Source: Bacillus mycoides
GTDB lineage: Bacteria; Bacillota; Bacilli; Bacillales; Bacillaceae_G
DNA: 64,000 bases
NCBI RefSeq assembly: GCF_018742245.1
Contig: NZ_CP036132.1
Location: 2,165,001 to 2,229,000, forward strand
Reading direction: 5' to 3'
Shown here: positions 23,789 to 31,929 of the stretch, piece after piece
Position numbering within the stretch: position 1 is the first letter of the stretch
How the letters are laid out: each line of letters opens with the position of its first letter
The notes under the pieces: model-generated
What the model was told of the DNA's origin: nothing
Database searches by the model: none
The model's input: the letters and a program-made list of their open reading frames with translations, nothing else
Made by a program: the position numbers and the translations under genes

Positions 23789-23860
23789 ATGAGTATAAGC
23801 AAAAATTGCTTATATATAGTATGTACATTATTTGTGATTTTATCCCAATATTTAGTGTGA
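23789..23860 (+). CDS. putative 23-residue hydrophobic peptide
   Basis: The ORF encodes MSISKNCLYIVCTLFVILSQ plus LV and has TTGGAGG six bases before its ATG, a site stronger than that of many real genes here. The hydrophobic core could span the membrane. It starts 30 bases after a terminator. No relative known to me. Confidence 0.35.
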   Translation: MSISKNCLYIVCTLFVILSQYLV

Positions 23861-24049
23861 AATAAACGTAAGTCTATCGTTTACAAATGTAAAAAAGAAG
23901 AACTTGTTTATTATGGATAAAAAGAAATTATTTAGTTTTAAAAAATGATGAAAATATATTTATTTGTCTTATAGAAGCTTGCTATTAGGCATATGGGTCT
24001 AGCAATAATACAAGCTTTGAATAAGATAATAAAAAGGAGTTGATTAGTA

Positions 24050-25045
24050 ATGGGCTATATTGTAGATATTTCGAAATGGAATGGAAATATTAATTGGGAT
24101 ATTGCAGCGTCTCAGCTAGATTTAGTTATTGCTAGAGTTCAAGATGGTTCAAATACGGTCGATTTTATGTATCAAAGTTATGTAAAAGAAATGAAGAAAC
24201 GTAGTATTCCATTTGGGAATTATGCATTTTGCCGTTTTATATCTATTTCAGATGCAAAAAAAGAAGCGCAAGATTTTTGGAATCGTGGTGATAAAACCGC
24301 TAAATTTTGGGTGGCAGATGTAGAAGTTCAAACAATGGTAGATATGGAAGGCGGGACTCAAGCATTTATTGATGAATTACGCCGATTAGGTGCAAAAAAA
24401 ATTGGTTTATACGTAGGACATCACACGTATGTATCATTTGGAGCGCGCAATATTGATGCTGATTTTATTTGGATTCCTCGTTACGGTGGGAATAAACCAG
24501 CATATCCTTGTGACATTTGGCAATATACTGATTCAGGAAATGTTTCTGGTATTGGAAAATGTGATTTGAATCAATTGATTGGGAATAAAGATCTTTCTTG
24601 GTTTATAGGTTCAAATCAAACAAATCAATCTAGTATTGGAGATAGTAAGCAACCAAATGGAATTGGTATTGCAGTTTCAAGATATAATGATGGATACGGC
24701 ATTAATTTATATGAAAATCCTGCGAACCCACAGTTTACAGGAAGGATTACGAAAAAAATCCCATATTTAATCTATAAAGGTTATTGGGGAGGTGGCGAAA
24801 AAGATATGATTTGTTTAGGTAGTGAACAACAATGGGCTAAGTTAGAGCATTTTAATGTGCAATGGTTTTATGCATATTCAAAATACACACCTGGATATGA
24901 AATTAGAACGCATGATGGACCAAACGGGAATGATACAGGTGCGGTTGATGGGAAGGTCCCTTATCGTATTTGGAATCGTCAAGATGGCTATGTAGATATA
25001 GGTGGGAACAAATGGATCAAAGAAGAACATGTACAGATTAAATGA
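24050..25045 (+). CDS. GH25 lysozyme (N-acetylmuramidase), endolysin-like
   Basis: Protein of 331 residues without signal peptide. Residues 1-195 are a glycoside hydrolase 25 domain with Asp6 (GYIVDISKW) and the catalytic Asp90/Glu92 pair (FWVADVEVQ), and DIWQYTDSG near its end. Residues 215-331 form a C-terminal module with [35 protein letters not shown] and a repeated [13 protein letters not shown] part, probably a wall-binding unit. It would cut the MurNAc-GlcNAc bond of peptidoglycan. The absence of a signal suggests release by a holin or by mother-cell lysis. AAAAGGAG precedes the ATG. No holin gene is next to it. Confidence 0.85.
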   Translation: MGYIVDISKWNGNINWDIAASQLDLVIARVQDGSNTVDFMYQSYVKEMKKRSIPFGNYAFCRFISISDAKKEAQDFWNRGDKTAKFWVADVEVQTMVDMEGGTQAFIDELRRLGAKKIGLYVGHHTYVSFGARNIDADFIWIPRYGGNKPAYPCDIWQYTDSGNVSGIGKCDLNQLIGNKDLSWFIGSNQTNQSSIGDSKQPNGIGIAVSRYNDGYGINLYENPANPQFTGRITKKIPYLIYKGYWGGGEKDMICLGSEQQWAKLEHFNVQWFYAYSKYTPGYEIRTHDGPNGNDTGAVDGKVPYRIWNRQDGYVDIGGNKWIKEEHVQIK

Positions 25046-25049
25046 TGTT

Positions 25050-25077
25050 AAAAAGTCGGCTTCATGCCGGCTTTTGT
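25050..25077 (+). terminator. rho-independent terminator
   Basis: AAAAGTCGGC / GCCGGCTTTT stem with a five-base loop, just after the GH25 gene. Confidence 0.85.
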
Positions 25078-25189
25078 ATTTAATAAAGCTTGTCTCTGAC
25101 ATGAAGAGAAATACTTGCGGAAAACACATTAATTTCACAATAGCGCTGTATAGTTCCTAATATACATTTATCAAAGTGAGGTATTTGAA

Positions 25190-26041
25190 TTGAAAAAGAA
25201 AAAACTATTTATGGGAACTATTATTACATGTGTGGCGCTAACATTGTCTGCGTGTGGTTCCTCAGAAAATGTTGCAACATCAAAAGTAGGAAACGTGACA
25301 GAGAAAGAGTTAAGTAAAGAATTAAGGCAAACATATGGAAAAAGTACTTTATCTCAAATGATGTTAAATAAGGCATTGCTAGATAAATATGAAGTTTCAG
25401 ATGAAGAAGCTAAAAAACAAGTAGAAGCAGCGAAGGAACAAATGGGTGACAAGTTTAAAGTTGCTTTAGAGCAAGTAGGATTAAAAAATGAAGATGAATT
25501 AAAAGAGAGAATGAAGCCAGAAATTGCACTTGAGAAAGCGATTAGAGCGACTGTCACAGATAAAGATGTGAAAGATAACCATAAACCAGAAATGAAGGTA
25601 AGTCACATTTTAGTGAAAGATGAAAAAACTGCGAAAGAAGTAAAGGAGAAAATAAATAATGGTGAAGATTTTACTGCTTTAGCGAAACAATATTCGGAAG
25701 ATACTGGTTCAAAGGAACAGGGCGGAGAAATAGCTGGTTTTGCTCCTGGTCAAACTGTGAAAGAATTTGAGGAAGCTGCGTATAAATTAGATGCAGGACA
25801 AGTAAGTGAGCCAATAAAAACATCTTTTGGTTATCATATTATAAAAGTGACGGATAAAAAAGAATTGAAACCATTTGATGAAGTGAAAGATTCGATTCGA
25901 AAAGATTTAGAACAACAAAGACTACAAGATGCGACAGGTAAATGGAAACAACAAGTAATCAATGATCTATTGAAAGAAGCGGATATTAAAGTAACAGATA
26001 ATGAATTTAAAGATACATTTAAATTCTTAGATGAGAAGTAA
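25190..26041 (+). CDS. prsA: PrsA foldase lipoprotein (PpiC-type peptidyl-prolyl isomerase)
   Basis: Exported lipoprotein of 283 residues. The signal peptide ends in a lipobox LSAC with Cys22. A chaperone-like N-domain is followed by a parvulin domain (about 131-225: MKVSHILVKDEKTAKEV, DFTALAKQYSEDTGS, GGEIAGFAPGQTV, SFGYHIIKVTD) and a charged C-terminal helix. PrsA helps fold secreted proteins outside the membrane. B. cereus group strains have several paralogues, and this is one of them. The start is TTG 25190 behind AGTGAGG. Confidence 0.9.
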   Translation: MKKKKLFMGTIITCVALTLSACGSSENVATSKVGNVTEKELSKELRQTYGKSTLSQMMLNKALLDKYEVSDEEAKKQVEAAKEQMGDKFKVALEQVGLKNEDELKERMKPEIALEKAIRATVTDKDVKDNHKPEMKVSHILVKDEKTAKEVKEKINNGEDFTALAKQYSEDTGSKEQGGEIAGFAPGQTVKEFEEAAYKLDAGQVSEPIKTSFGYHIIKVTDKKELKPFDEVKDSIRKDLEQQRLQDATGKWKQQVINDLLKEADIKVTDNEFKDTFKFLDEK

Positions 26042-26050
26042 AGTTTAGAA

Positions 26051-26092
26051 GAAAAACAGAGATTTAGCATAGTGCTATATTTCTGTTTTTTA
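26051..26092 (+). terminator. rho-independent terminator of prsA
   Basis: GAAAAACAGA / TTCTGTTTTT stem with a loop containing a second small hairpin (TAGCATAGTGCTA). Confidence 0.75.
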
Positions 26093-26102
26093 ATTTTCAA
26101 TA

Positions 26103-26136
26103 GAAAAGGGAACTCATATAGAGTTCCCTTTTCTCG
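26103..26136. terminator. strong bidirectional hairpin
   Basis: GAAAAGGGAACTC / GAGTTCCCTTTTC is a perfect 13-bp stem, ten bases after the first prsA terminator. Confidence 0.8.
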
Positions 26137-26509
26137 TTAGTGTGTGAGTTATAAATAGATAGTAAGACAATACAATATTACATTTAAATATTAAGAATTA
26201 CAATAGAAAATTTTGGTGTAAATAAAAAGGAATAAGTAATTACTTTGCAAAATGTTGAAATGATAATGTTTTAGTTAATTAAGTTTGTTAAATATAAACT
26301 AAATATATTTTCTTAGAAATTGAATAGAGGACATAATTTAAAGCATGGTACATATCATATTTATTGGAGTATAAACTAACTTTATAGGAAGTGAAATGTT
26401 GAACATTTATTACAAAAGGATGTTCTTAATGATGATATGAATTATTTATTAAAATAGGATGAATATTTTTATATTTACTAGATTATTAAATTAACTTGGG
26501 GGAGAATAT
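26137..26509. other. AT-rich intergenic region
   Basis: About 370 very AT-rich bases with no convincing ORF, hairpin or promoter. The last ten bases hold the ribosome binding site of the next gene. Confidence 0.5.
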
Positions 26510-26731
26510 ATGAAAGTTATTTTTAAGAGAGAAGGCGGAGGGAAAATTTTTGAATCATCTAATGAAAATATAAGCGTTCTATTAGCTGTATTAAAGGAAA
26601 CAAAAGGGATAAAGATTGGGATGGTTGAGTATGAAGTATTAGAATATAAACTGGAATACTATCGAAATCCGAAAAAAACAGAAACAGAGAGAGAATTACA
26701 TATTATTATGCAACCTAAACTTATTCAATAA
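26510..26731 (+). CDS. small protein, unknown
   Basis: Protein of 73 residues starting MKVIFKREGGGKIFESSNEN, with an acidic centre and a basic C-terminal part. CTTGGGGGAG before the ATG is a strong site. A long AT-rich leader precedes it. No family recognised. Confidence 0.6.
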   Translation: MKVIFKREGGGKIFESSNENISVLLAVLKETKGIKIGMVEYEVLEYKLEYYRNPKKTETERELHIIMQPKLIQ

Positions 26732-26770
26732 AGAAAGTGAAATATTAATCAATTTGAGTTTTGTTCGTTT

Positions 26771-26804
26771 TCACTGATTATTAGCCCGCAAATAGCGGGA
26801 TAAA
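26771..26804 (-). repeat. minimal bcr1 relic (both ends only)
   Basis: On the minus strand the sequence reads TTTATCCCGCTATTTGCGGG and then CTAATAATCAGTGA. The first part is the bcr1 start and the second is a block from its 3' half (AATAATCAGTG). The roughly 90 bases between them in the full repeat are missing. Confidence 0.6.
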
Positions 26805-27031
26805 TGGTAGTAATTGTCGATATGTATGAAACTTATGAGGAATGAATGGTTTTACATCATAAGTTTCTAAAGATTTGTGCGTTCGTTCATAATCAAAGTA
26901 TATGCTTTTGTTGAAGGATGGTTAATGAATTGAAAAACTAAAAACTTCTTTTATCTATGCAGGAAATGAATGTATAAATGAATAAATGTATTTATGAAGT
27001 GCTTTGTTGAATAATATTGGAGGAGTTAAAA

Positions 27032-27445
27032 ATGAGTTTAGCAAGTTATATAGGTTGTAATATAGAAGTTCCGCTAACCCCTGAAGATTCCGATGCGCTA
27101 ATAATAATTGGACCGTGTTTTTCAGATGAAAGTTTACTTGAAATCGTAAAAGAGTATCAATTTCAAACGAATTACATTTATGAAGTATCATCAGGATGGG
27201 GAATTGAACTAGTTGAGTGGCAAAGCTTAAAAGAGAAGGAAGAAGCTCAAAATAAACTTTTAACTTTATGCTCAATTATGGAAGGGTATTTAAAAGAAGG
27301 GGAATACTTTGAATTATTTAGTTGTTGGATTGGTGATGAAGATCAGGAAAAAGTTGGGGAATTAAACTTGAAAATAAATCAATTTGATATAGCTGAAATT
27401 TGTATTCCAGAAAGAACGTTAGTTAGGATAGAAAAGTATAATTAG
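27032..27445 (+). CDS. conserved small protein, unknown
   Basis: Acidic protein of 137 residues (ALIIIGPCFSDESLLEIVKE, GWGIELVEWQSLKEKEE, YFELFSCWIGDEDQEKVGEL). The mixed alpha/beta pattern has no signal or membrane segment. GGAGGAG precedes the ATG at 27032; the TTG or GTG options upstream lie inside that site. It is followed by a terminator and forms a single-gene unit. No function assigned. Confidence 0.65.
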   Translation: MSLASYIGCNIEVPLTPEDSDALIIIGPCFSDESLLEIVKEYQFQTNYIYEVSSGWGIELVEWQSLKEKEEAQNKLLTLCSIMEGYLKEGEYFELFSCWIGDEDQEKVGELNLKINQFDIAEICIPERTLVRIEKYN

Positions 27446-27447
27446 TT

Positions 27448-27486
27448 CAATAAAAGCGATTTCACATTAGGTGGAGTCGCTTTTAT
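27448..27486 (+). terminator. rho-independent terminator
   Basis: AATAAAAGCGA pairs with TCGCTTTTATT around a loop of some 16 bases. Confidence 0.75.
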
Positions 27487-27626
27487 TGTTGCTACACGTA
27501 TTCTATGATGCGATAGGAAGTGCAAAGAAAGTTCATTAATTAAAAGGAGTAATCAATCAGTATGAATAAACTTCATAGATTTAGGTTGCATTTTGTTTGG
27601 AAAATTTACATGTTGTACTTCCGAAA

Positions 27627-27661
27627 GAACATTCGTTCGTGTATAATTAGAACTAACGTTC
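27627..27661 (+). promoter_or_regulatory. promoter with two LexA-like operators
   Basis: GAACATTCGTTC (27627-27638) and GAACTAACGTTC (27650-27661) both have the GAAC-N4-GTTC core of the Bacillus SOS box, and they bracket a TATAAT at 27642-27647. The next gene on this strand is the YolD-like gene at 27803. YolD genes are typically SOS-induced, so the operator reading fits. Confidence 0.6.
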
Positions 27662-27802
27662 TTTTTGGGTGGAGAGTCCTACAAATTCCTAAATAGTTTT
27701 GAATTGGAAAGCTACGCTACATATTAAATAAGAGATGGATAAAGTGTATTTAGAAGTGAAATTTATGAATGGATAGATATAGAAAATTGAGGAGTAAAGA
27801 AA

Positions 27803-28138
27803 ATGAATTATGTAAAGATACAGGAAAAAGGAAGAGAGTGGGTTCCGTTTACAGTAATGTCGGAACAATTATTAAGTATGAAAAAAATTATTGGAGAGAA
27901 ATTAAAAGTCCAAAGACCGCTAATAACGAATGAAGCGAAAGAAAGCATTTCAGATAAATTATTAACTTCATTATTGTCTGAAGAAGAGATATTAGTGACA
28001 TATTTTGAAGAAGGATACATACTTACGAGTTATATGACAGTGGTTCATATAAATCCAATTCAACAAATTGTAAAATGTACAGATGCATTTTATAAAACAT
28101 ATATATTTTCTGCAAGGGACATAATTGATGTAACCTAA
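27803..28138 (+). CDS. YolD-like protein (SOS-associated)
   Basis: Protein of 111 residues with the YolD pattern: REWVPFTVMSEQ at the start (usual W-PF--L-EQ), EEEILVTYFEEGYI, then MTVVHINPIQQIVKC and FSARDIIDV at the end. YolD-like proteins are usually encoded next to a Y-family DNA polymerase of the UvrX type and are induced by DNA damage. No polymerase gene is adjacent here, so this is a stand-alone copy. Two LexA-like boxes lie about 150 bases upstream. GAGGAG precedes the ATG. Confidence 0.75.
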   Translation: MNYVKIQEKGREWVPFTVMSEQLLSMKKIIGEKLKVQRPLITNEAKESISDKLLTSLLSEEEILVTYFEEGYILTSYMTVVHINPIQQIVKCTDAFYKTYIFSARDIIDVT

Positions 28139-28170
28139 AAGAAGCTGAATTTTGAAGTTTAGCTTCTTTA
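28137..28170 (+). terminator. rho-independent terminator
   Basis: AAAGAAGCT / AGCTTCTTT stem around a 14-base loop, directly after the YolD-like gene. Confidence 0.75.
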
Positions 28171-28171
28171 A

Positions 28172-28250
28172 TTTATCCAGCTATTTACGGACAGACAGAT
28201 TCACACCTCAAAATTCGGCTGTGAGTCAGGCTACCTGTAAAAACCTAATT
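28172..28250 (+). repeat. degenerate, truncated bcr1 repeat
   Basis: TTTATCCAGCTATTTACGG and CACCTCAAAATTCGGCTG follow each other as in bcr1. Later blocks are diverged and the 3' third is absent. Confidence 0.65.
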
Positions 28251-28423
28251 TTTTGAAGAGGTGAAGAACTAAATGAAAAAGCAGCTAGATGCAAGCTAGC
28301 TGCTTAGTCCCAGGGAAAGGGAGAAAAAGATTGGCACTCAAAAAATCGACGATAGCTGTGTATCAGCCTGAGTATAGTATAGACAAATTTTAAAATGTTA
28401 TACAAAGATGATTACCGATCTGG
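28251..28423 (+). other. short leader-like region with hairpin
   Basis: GAGGTGAAGAACTAAATG could start an 8-codon peptide (MKKQLDAS). Its end overlaps the hairpin GCAGCTAG / CTAGCTGC at about 28282-28306. No gene follows on this strand. Nothing else is seen. Confidence 0.3.
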
Positions 28424-28639
28424 TTAGGCCGTACCAACTTGGTTTTGATCTGCTAGATCAGAATCAAATGTATTAGTCGCGCTAACCCCACTAAAAGTGT
28501 TCACTACGAAACCAACGTTAGATGCGCCAGATCCGTTATAAGCTTTCGTATTCTCTTTTGGAGAGACGTTGTAGAAATCACCTAAGTTGAAAGATCCGTT
28601 ACTATTTTGTACAACTAAATTCCCCACAACTGAGGGCAT
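28424..28639 (-). CDS. GerPF-like spore germination protein
   Basis: Protein of 71 residues starting MPSVVGNLVVQNSNGSFNLG, followed by NVSPKENTKAYNGSG, the signature of GerPA/GerPF proteins. GerP proteins help nutrient germinants cross the spore coat. This copy stands alone and not in the six-gene gerP operon, so it is a paralogue. The start at 28639 has AGGTG six bases upstream. Confidence 0.85.
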   Translation of the reverse strand: MPSVVGNLVVQNSNGSFNLGDFYNVSPKENTKAYNGSGASNVGFVVNTFSGVSATNTFDSDLADQNQVGTA

Positions 28640-28851
28640 AATTTTCACCTACTTTATAAGTAATTGTTTGCACTACTATATGAAGGTATAGTCTAATTGG
28701 TTCATTTGACAAATATTTCGGAATAGAAAAATGTTTGAAGCTTTGTTTAATCAATCAAGCAAAAAGTATGTTAAAATTAACGAAGAGTTGAATTTTAACA
28801 AGAATAAATTTGCATAATTAATATATACGGAATTAAAGGAGGCAAAATGTA

Positions 28852-29190
28852 ATGGATAATGTTATAAAAACAGTGGATTTAACAGATGCAGAATCAAGTA
28901 AACTTGTTGCTTTTATTTATAGTAATGATGTTACTTTGATCGAAAAAGCATTTTGTCCTAATGAAATAAAATTAAAGTTTAATGAAATAGCAATTTTATC
29001 GGCAATTAAAACCGCATATATTATGAAAGTATCTATAAGGAAAGAACTTGAAGCGATTTTTCACGATACAGGCGTTTTATTAGTGAAGCAAAATGTTGAA
29101 AGGAATAGTATTCAATCTATAACAATGCATTTTGAGCAATTTAAAAAGTTGCAAAATGAGATTGAGAATTTAAATAAAAGTATGTTATAA
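28852..29190 (+). CDS. small helical protein, unknown
   Basis: Protein of 112 residues, mainly helical and without a membrane segment (LTDAESSKLVAFIYSNDVTL, FEQFKKLQNEIENLNKSM at the end). AAAGGAGG with nine-base spacing precedes the ATG. No family recognised. Confidence 0.6.
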   Translation: MDNVIKTVDLTDAESSKLVAFIYSNDVTLIEKAFCPNEIKLKFNEIAILSAIKTAYIMKVSIRKELEAIFHDTGVLLVKQNVERNSIQSITMHFEQFKKLQNEIENLNKSML

Positions 29191-29207
29191 GACTAGGTGG
29201 AAATTTA

Positions 29208-29303
29208 TTGATAGAGGTGGGCTCTGTTAAGTTGAAAAAGTGGATTGAAAAGTATTTGGATAAATCGAACCGTAAACATAAATATACTTTCATTAAGATG
29301 TAG
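29208..29303 (+). CDS. putative 31-residue basic peptide
   Basis: TTG start with AGGTGG seven bases upstream, encoding MIEVGSVKLKKWIEKYLDKS and then NRKHKYTFIKM. It lies 17 bases after the previous gene and before a terminator. Weakly supported. Confidence 0.3.
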   Translation: MIEVGSVKLKKWIEKYLDKSNRKHKYTFIKM

Positions 29304-29365
29304 CCTATATTTATCGATGAGAGAAATGTAGGAGAGAAAAGGTACAATTTAAAAATAATAACGAT

Positions 29366-29407
29366 ACAAACAAAAGAGTAACTATTATGGTTACTCTTTT
29401 TGTTTGT
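29366..29407 (+). terminator. rho-independent terminator
   Basis: ACAAACAAAAGAGTAAC pairs with GTTACTCTTTTTGTTTGT over about 17 bp. Confidence 0.85.
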
Positions 29408-29515
29408 TAATATGTAATATCAAAAATACTTCTAAAGTATGAAATGAATTGATACTTAAGTGAGAAGTTGAATAAGAATAAAAAGAGTAATATTAATTGA
29501 AAGGAGGGGATGCAG

Positions 29516-30223
29516 TTGGAGCGAAACGACATTGGGAAACTTGTAATTATTACTGGAGTAACGCAAGGGTTAGGACGTGCAATGGTTGATAGGTTTCATG
29601 AATTGGGATGGAAAATAGCAGGGTGTGGACGCTCAAAAAATAAAATTGAAGAGCTTAATAAATATTACGGTGCTTCACATGATTTTCAAATAATTGATGT
29701 TTCAAATCATCACCAAGTTAGTGAATGGGCAAGTCGTATTCTTAATAGGTATAGGGCTCCCGATATGTTAATAAATAATGCATCGATTGTTAATCAAAAT
29801 GCACCGCTATGGAAAGTTACCGCTCAAGAATTTGAAAGTGTAATGAGTGTAAATGTGAACGGGGTAGTAAATGTTATTAGGGCGTTCGTCCCGGCGATGA
29901 TAGCTAGGAAAGAAGGAATTATTATTAATATGAGCTCTAGTTGGGGAAGAGAAGGCGAGGCTGAACTTGCGCCATATTGTGCTTCGAAGTTTGCTATTGA
30001 AGGTATCACGCAGTCTATGGCAATGGAACTGCCAAATGGCATGGCCGTAGTTGCTTTAGATCCAGGTGGAAGTATTAGCACTCCAATGCTTCATTTATGT
30101 GCACCTCAATATGTAAAAGAATCTCCTACACCTGAAATGTGGTCACATAAAGCAATTCATTATATATTAAATATATCAATAGATAAAAACGGAGATTCAT
30201 TGACATGTCCGGTATGCATTTAA
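29516..30223 (+). CDS. short-chain dehydrogenase/reductase (SDR)
   Basis: Classical SDR of 235 residues. The nucleotide-binding TGVTQGLG is near the start, then LINNAS, catalytic Ser in NMSSSW and YCASK (Tyr/Lys). The C-terminal end (SLTCPVCI) is unusual for having two Cys. The substrate cannot be told. The TTG at 29516 is chosen because AGGAGGGG lies about six bases upstream; the ATG at 29510 abuts that site and would add two residues. Confidence 0.8.
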   Translation: MERNDIGKLVIITGVTQGLGRAMVDRFHELGWKIAGCGRSKNKIEELNKYYGASHDFQIIDVSNHHQVSEWASRILNRYRAPDMLINNASIVNQNAPLWKVTAQEFESVMSVNVNGVVNVIRAFVPAMIARKEGIIINMSSSWGREGEAELAPYCASKFAIEGITQSMAMELPNGMAVVALDPGGSISTPMLHLCAPQYVKESPTPEMWSHKAIHYILNISIDKNGDSLTCPVCI

Positions 30224-30331
30224 TCTGCAGATAGGTATTAAATGTTATATTCACAGATTTGAAGGACAAGCATATATTGAAGTATGTAGGAAGCATTTGC
30301 AAATTATACATTCATCGAGAAACTCCTTGTC

Positions 30332-30363
30332 AAAAAGAGCGCCTGAAAGGTGCTCTTTTTTAT
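30332..30363 (+). terminator. rho-independent terminator
   Basis: AAAAAGAGCGCCT / AGGTGCTCTTTTT stem with a three-base loop after the SDR gene. Confidence 0.85.
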
Positions 30364-30476
30364 TATTAGTACATTATGTGATGCACAAAATTACATATGA
30401 AAAATAAAATAATGAATTAAAGGTGATATTTGTTTATTTCGAATGTACTAGAAAATTTTAATATAGGTGATGGGAA

Positions 30477-31139
30477 ATGAACCTACGCGATTTAGAATTG
30501 ACAGGGGCATGGTTTCAAGTAGGAGGAAATCTTATAGCAGCTATTGGAACAACTAGAGGGTTTGCAGGAGAAGAAAAGATTGAGTCGGATCTTGTTATTG
30601 TAGGGAGTTCATTACAAGCCCTAGGATATATATTACAAATTATAGCAACTATTGATGTGAAAGATGAAGATAAATGTGAGAAGCAAGATGTAACTATAGA
30701 TAATAAAAATAAAGCGCTAGCGAAAACGGGGATTGAGTTATTAGCTTTAGGTAATATTTCTAATGTAATAGGAACGTATTTTAATCTAAATGAACAAATA
30801 AAAGAAAATGATTTCCTTATAATTACTGGAAATAGTTTGCAATCAATTGGAGCTTTTTTAGGAGTAGAAGTAGCATTGAATGAGATAAGTGGAATACAGT
30901 GGATTATTGTATTAGGGAATTCAATGCAAAGTTTAGGTGCAGGATTACAAGCATATGAAGGTATTCACAATATATCAAAAGAAGAAAAGGGAAATGAAGA
31001 CAGTAATATAGATAAAGAAAATCAACGTATAATAGGGCTAATAGGTATTTGGATACAGGCAATAGGTACTGTAATTTCAGCAATTGGATTAACTGAAATA
31101 GTAGAGGAACAACGATTGGAATCTAAGAAAAGGCAATGA
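30477..31139 (+). CDS. repetitive Gly/Gln-patterned protein (DUF6944-type)
   Basis: Protein of 220 residues built of repeated units with the pattern G-x-x-[LMI]-Q-[AS]-[LI]-G: VGSSLQALGYILQIIA, TGNSLQSIGAFLG, LGNSMQSLGAGLQAY and IGIWIQAIGTVISAIG. A less clear copy is at the N-terminus (VGGNLIAAIGTT). Acidic linkers separate them. The units are amphipathic to hydrophobic and may insert in or lie on a membrane. Such repeats occur in B. cereus group proteins of unknown role (DUF6944 is my best guess). A GGTGATGGGAA site precedes the ATG. Confidence 0.55.
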   Translation: MNLRDLELTGAWFQVGGNLIAAIGTTRGFAGEEKIESDLVIVGSSLQALGYILQIIATIDVKDEDKCEKQDVTIDNKNKALAKTGIELLALGNISNVIGTYFNLNEQIKENDFLIITGNSLQSIGAFLGVEVALNEISGIQWIIVLGNSMQSLGAGLQAYEGIHNISKEEKGNEDSNIDKENQRIIGLIGIWIQAIGTVISAIGLTEIVEEQRLESKKRQ

Positions 31140-31436
31140 AATACTCATTTAAATGAAGTTTGGAGTATTTCAATTTTAGAAATAGGACAAGATTGATGTG
31201 ATAATTCTTTTTGTAGGCTGTTTCATATAGGTGTAGAATATACATATAAACGAACAGGTGAAAATAGCTTGTTAACGTTAGTGAGAGGCTCCTCATTTAG
31301 TTATACTATTATATGTGATTTTTGTAATGATGAGTTCTTACATACGCTTTTAGAAATAACATGATTTCATAGGTTTGATAGTGTAGGAGATGGATGGGTA
31401 AGAATTGAAAAATAAACAGTAAGGAGTTTTTCAGAC

Positions 31437-31649
31437 ATGATGTACTTATTAGCAATTCTACTTCCGCCGGTAGCTGTTTTATTTTGCGGAAAGCCGTTTC
31501 AAGCGATTATTAATTTCATTTTAACCTTAATTTTTTGGGTTCCAGGAGCGATACACGCAGTTCTTGTCGTACATGATAAAAAAGCCGACAGGCGACTTAA
31601 AAGACAAGTTCAGGCGTACGATGAAATTAATAAAAGAAATAGAAGGTAA
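31437..31649 (+). CDS. YqaE/Pmp3 family membrane protein
   Basis: Protein of 70 residues with two hydrophobic segments (MMYLLAILLPPVAVLFCGKP and FILTLIFWVPGAIHAVLVVH), the PPVAV and W-PG-IHA signatures of the Pmp3 (UPF0057) family, and a basic tail. Pmp3 proteins are linked to membrane potential and stress. AAGGAG precedes the ATG. Confidence 0.85.
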   Translation: MMYLLAILLPPVAVLFCGKPFQAIINFILTLIFWVPGAIHAVLVVHDKKADRRLKRQVQAYDEINKRNRR

Positions 31650-31663
31650 ATTGCGAGTGGAAA

Positions 31664-31709
31664 CATACAAAAAAGAAAGGGGATTTGATTCGCCTTTCTT
31701 TTTTGTATG
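31664..31709. terminator. bidirectional terminator
   Basis: CATACAAAAAAGAAAGG / CCTTTCTTTTTTGTATG is a perfect 17-bp stem between the convergent Pmp3 and KTSC genes. Confidence 0.85.
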
Positions 31710-31719
31710 CCAATCAAGT

Positions 31720-31929
31720 TTAAATTTTAGTATAGCGGTAAGAATTTTTAATATAAGTATTATGATAATAACTTTTAGAGTGTGCGTTTAATAAACCGGT
31801 GTAAATGCTTTCTGGCACGTTAAAGAAATCATACAAACCATTCTTTAGTTGAATACGTAAAATCATAGAAAAAGGATTATAGCCAACAGCAACTATATTT
31901 TTTGAGATAACGGGAGATAGCTTCATCAT
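31720..31929 (-). CDS. KTSC domain protein
   Basis: Protein of 69 residues with the KTSC pattern: SKNIVAVGYNPFSMILRIQL, NGLYDFFNVPESIYTGLLNA, then HSKSYYHNTYIKNSYRYTKI. KTSC domains are often found near or fused to lysyl-tRNA synthetase-like and nucleic-acid-related proteins; the role is unclear. AAGGAG lies seven bases before the ATG. Confidence 0.8.
   Translation of the reverse strand: MMKLSPVISKNIVAVGYNPFSMILRIQLKNGLYDFFNVPESIYTGLLNAHSKSYYHNTYIKNSYRYTKI

Larger units (their letters stand above)
23483..24049. other. intergenic region before the GH25 gene
   Basis: About 570 AT-rich bases. It contains a strong bidirectional hairpin (23724-23757) and a possible 23-codon ORF (23789-23860). 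The remainder shows nothing recognisable. Confidence 0.4.

Noticed and set aside
29141..29347. 68-codon minus-strand frame after the 112-residue gene
   Set aside because: It overlaps the end of that gene, has no site and reads as random hydrophobic sequence.
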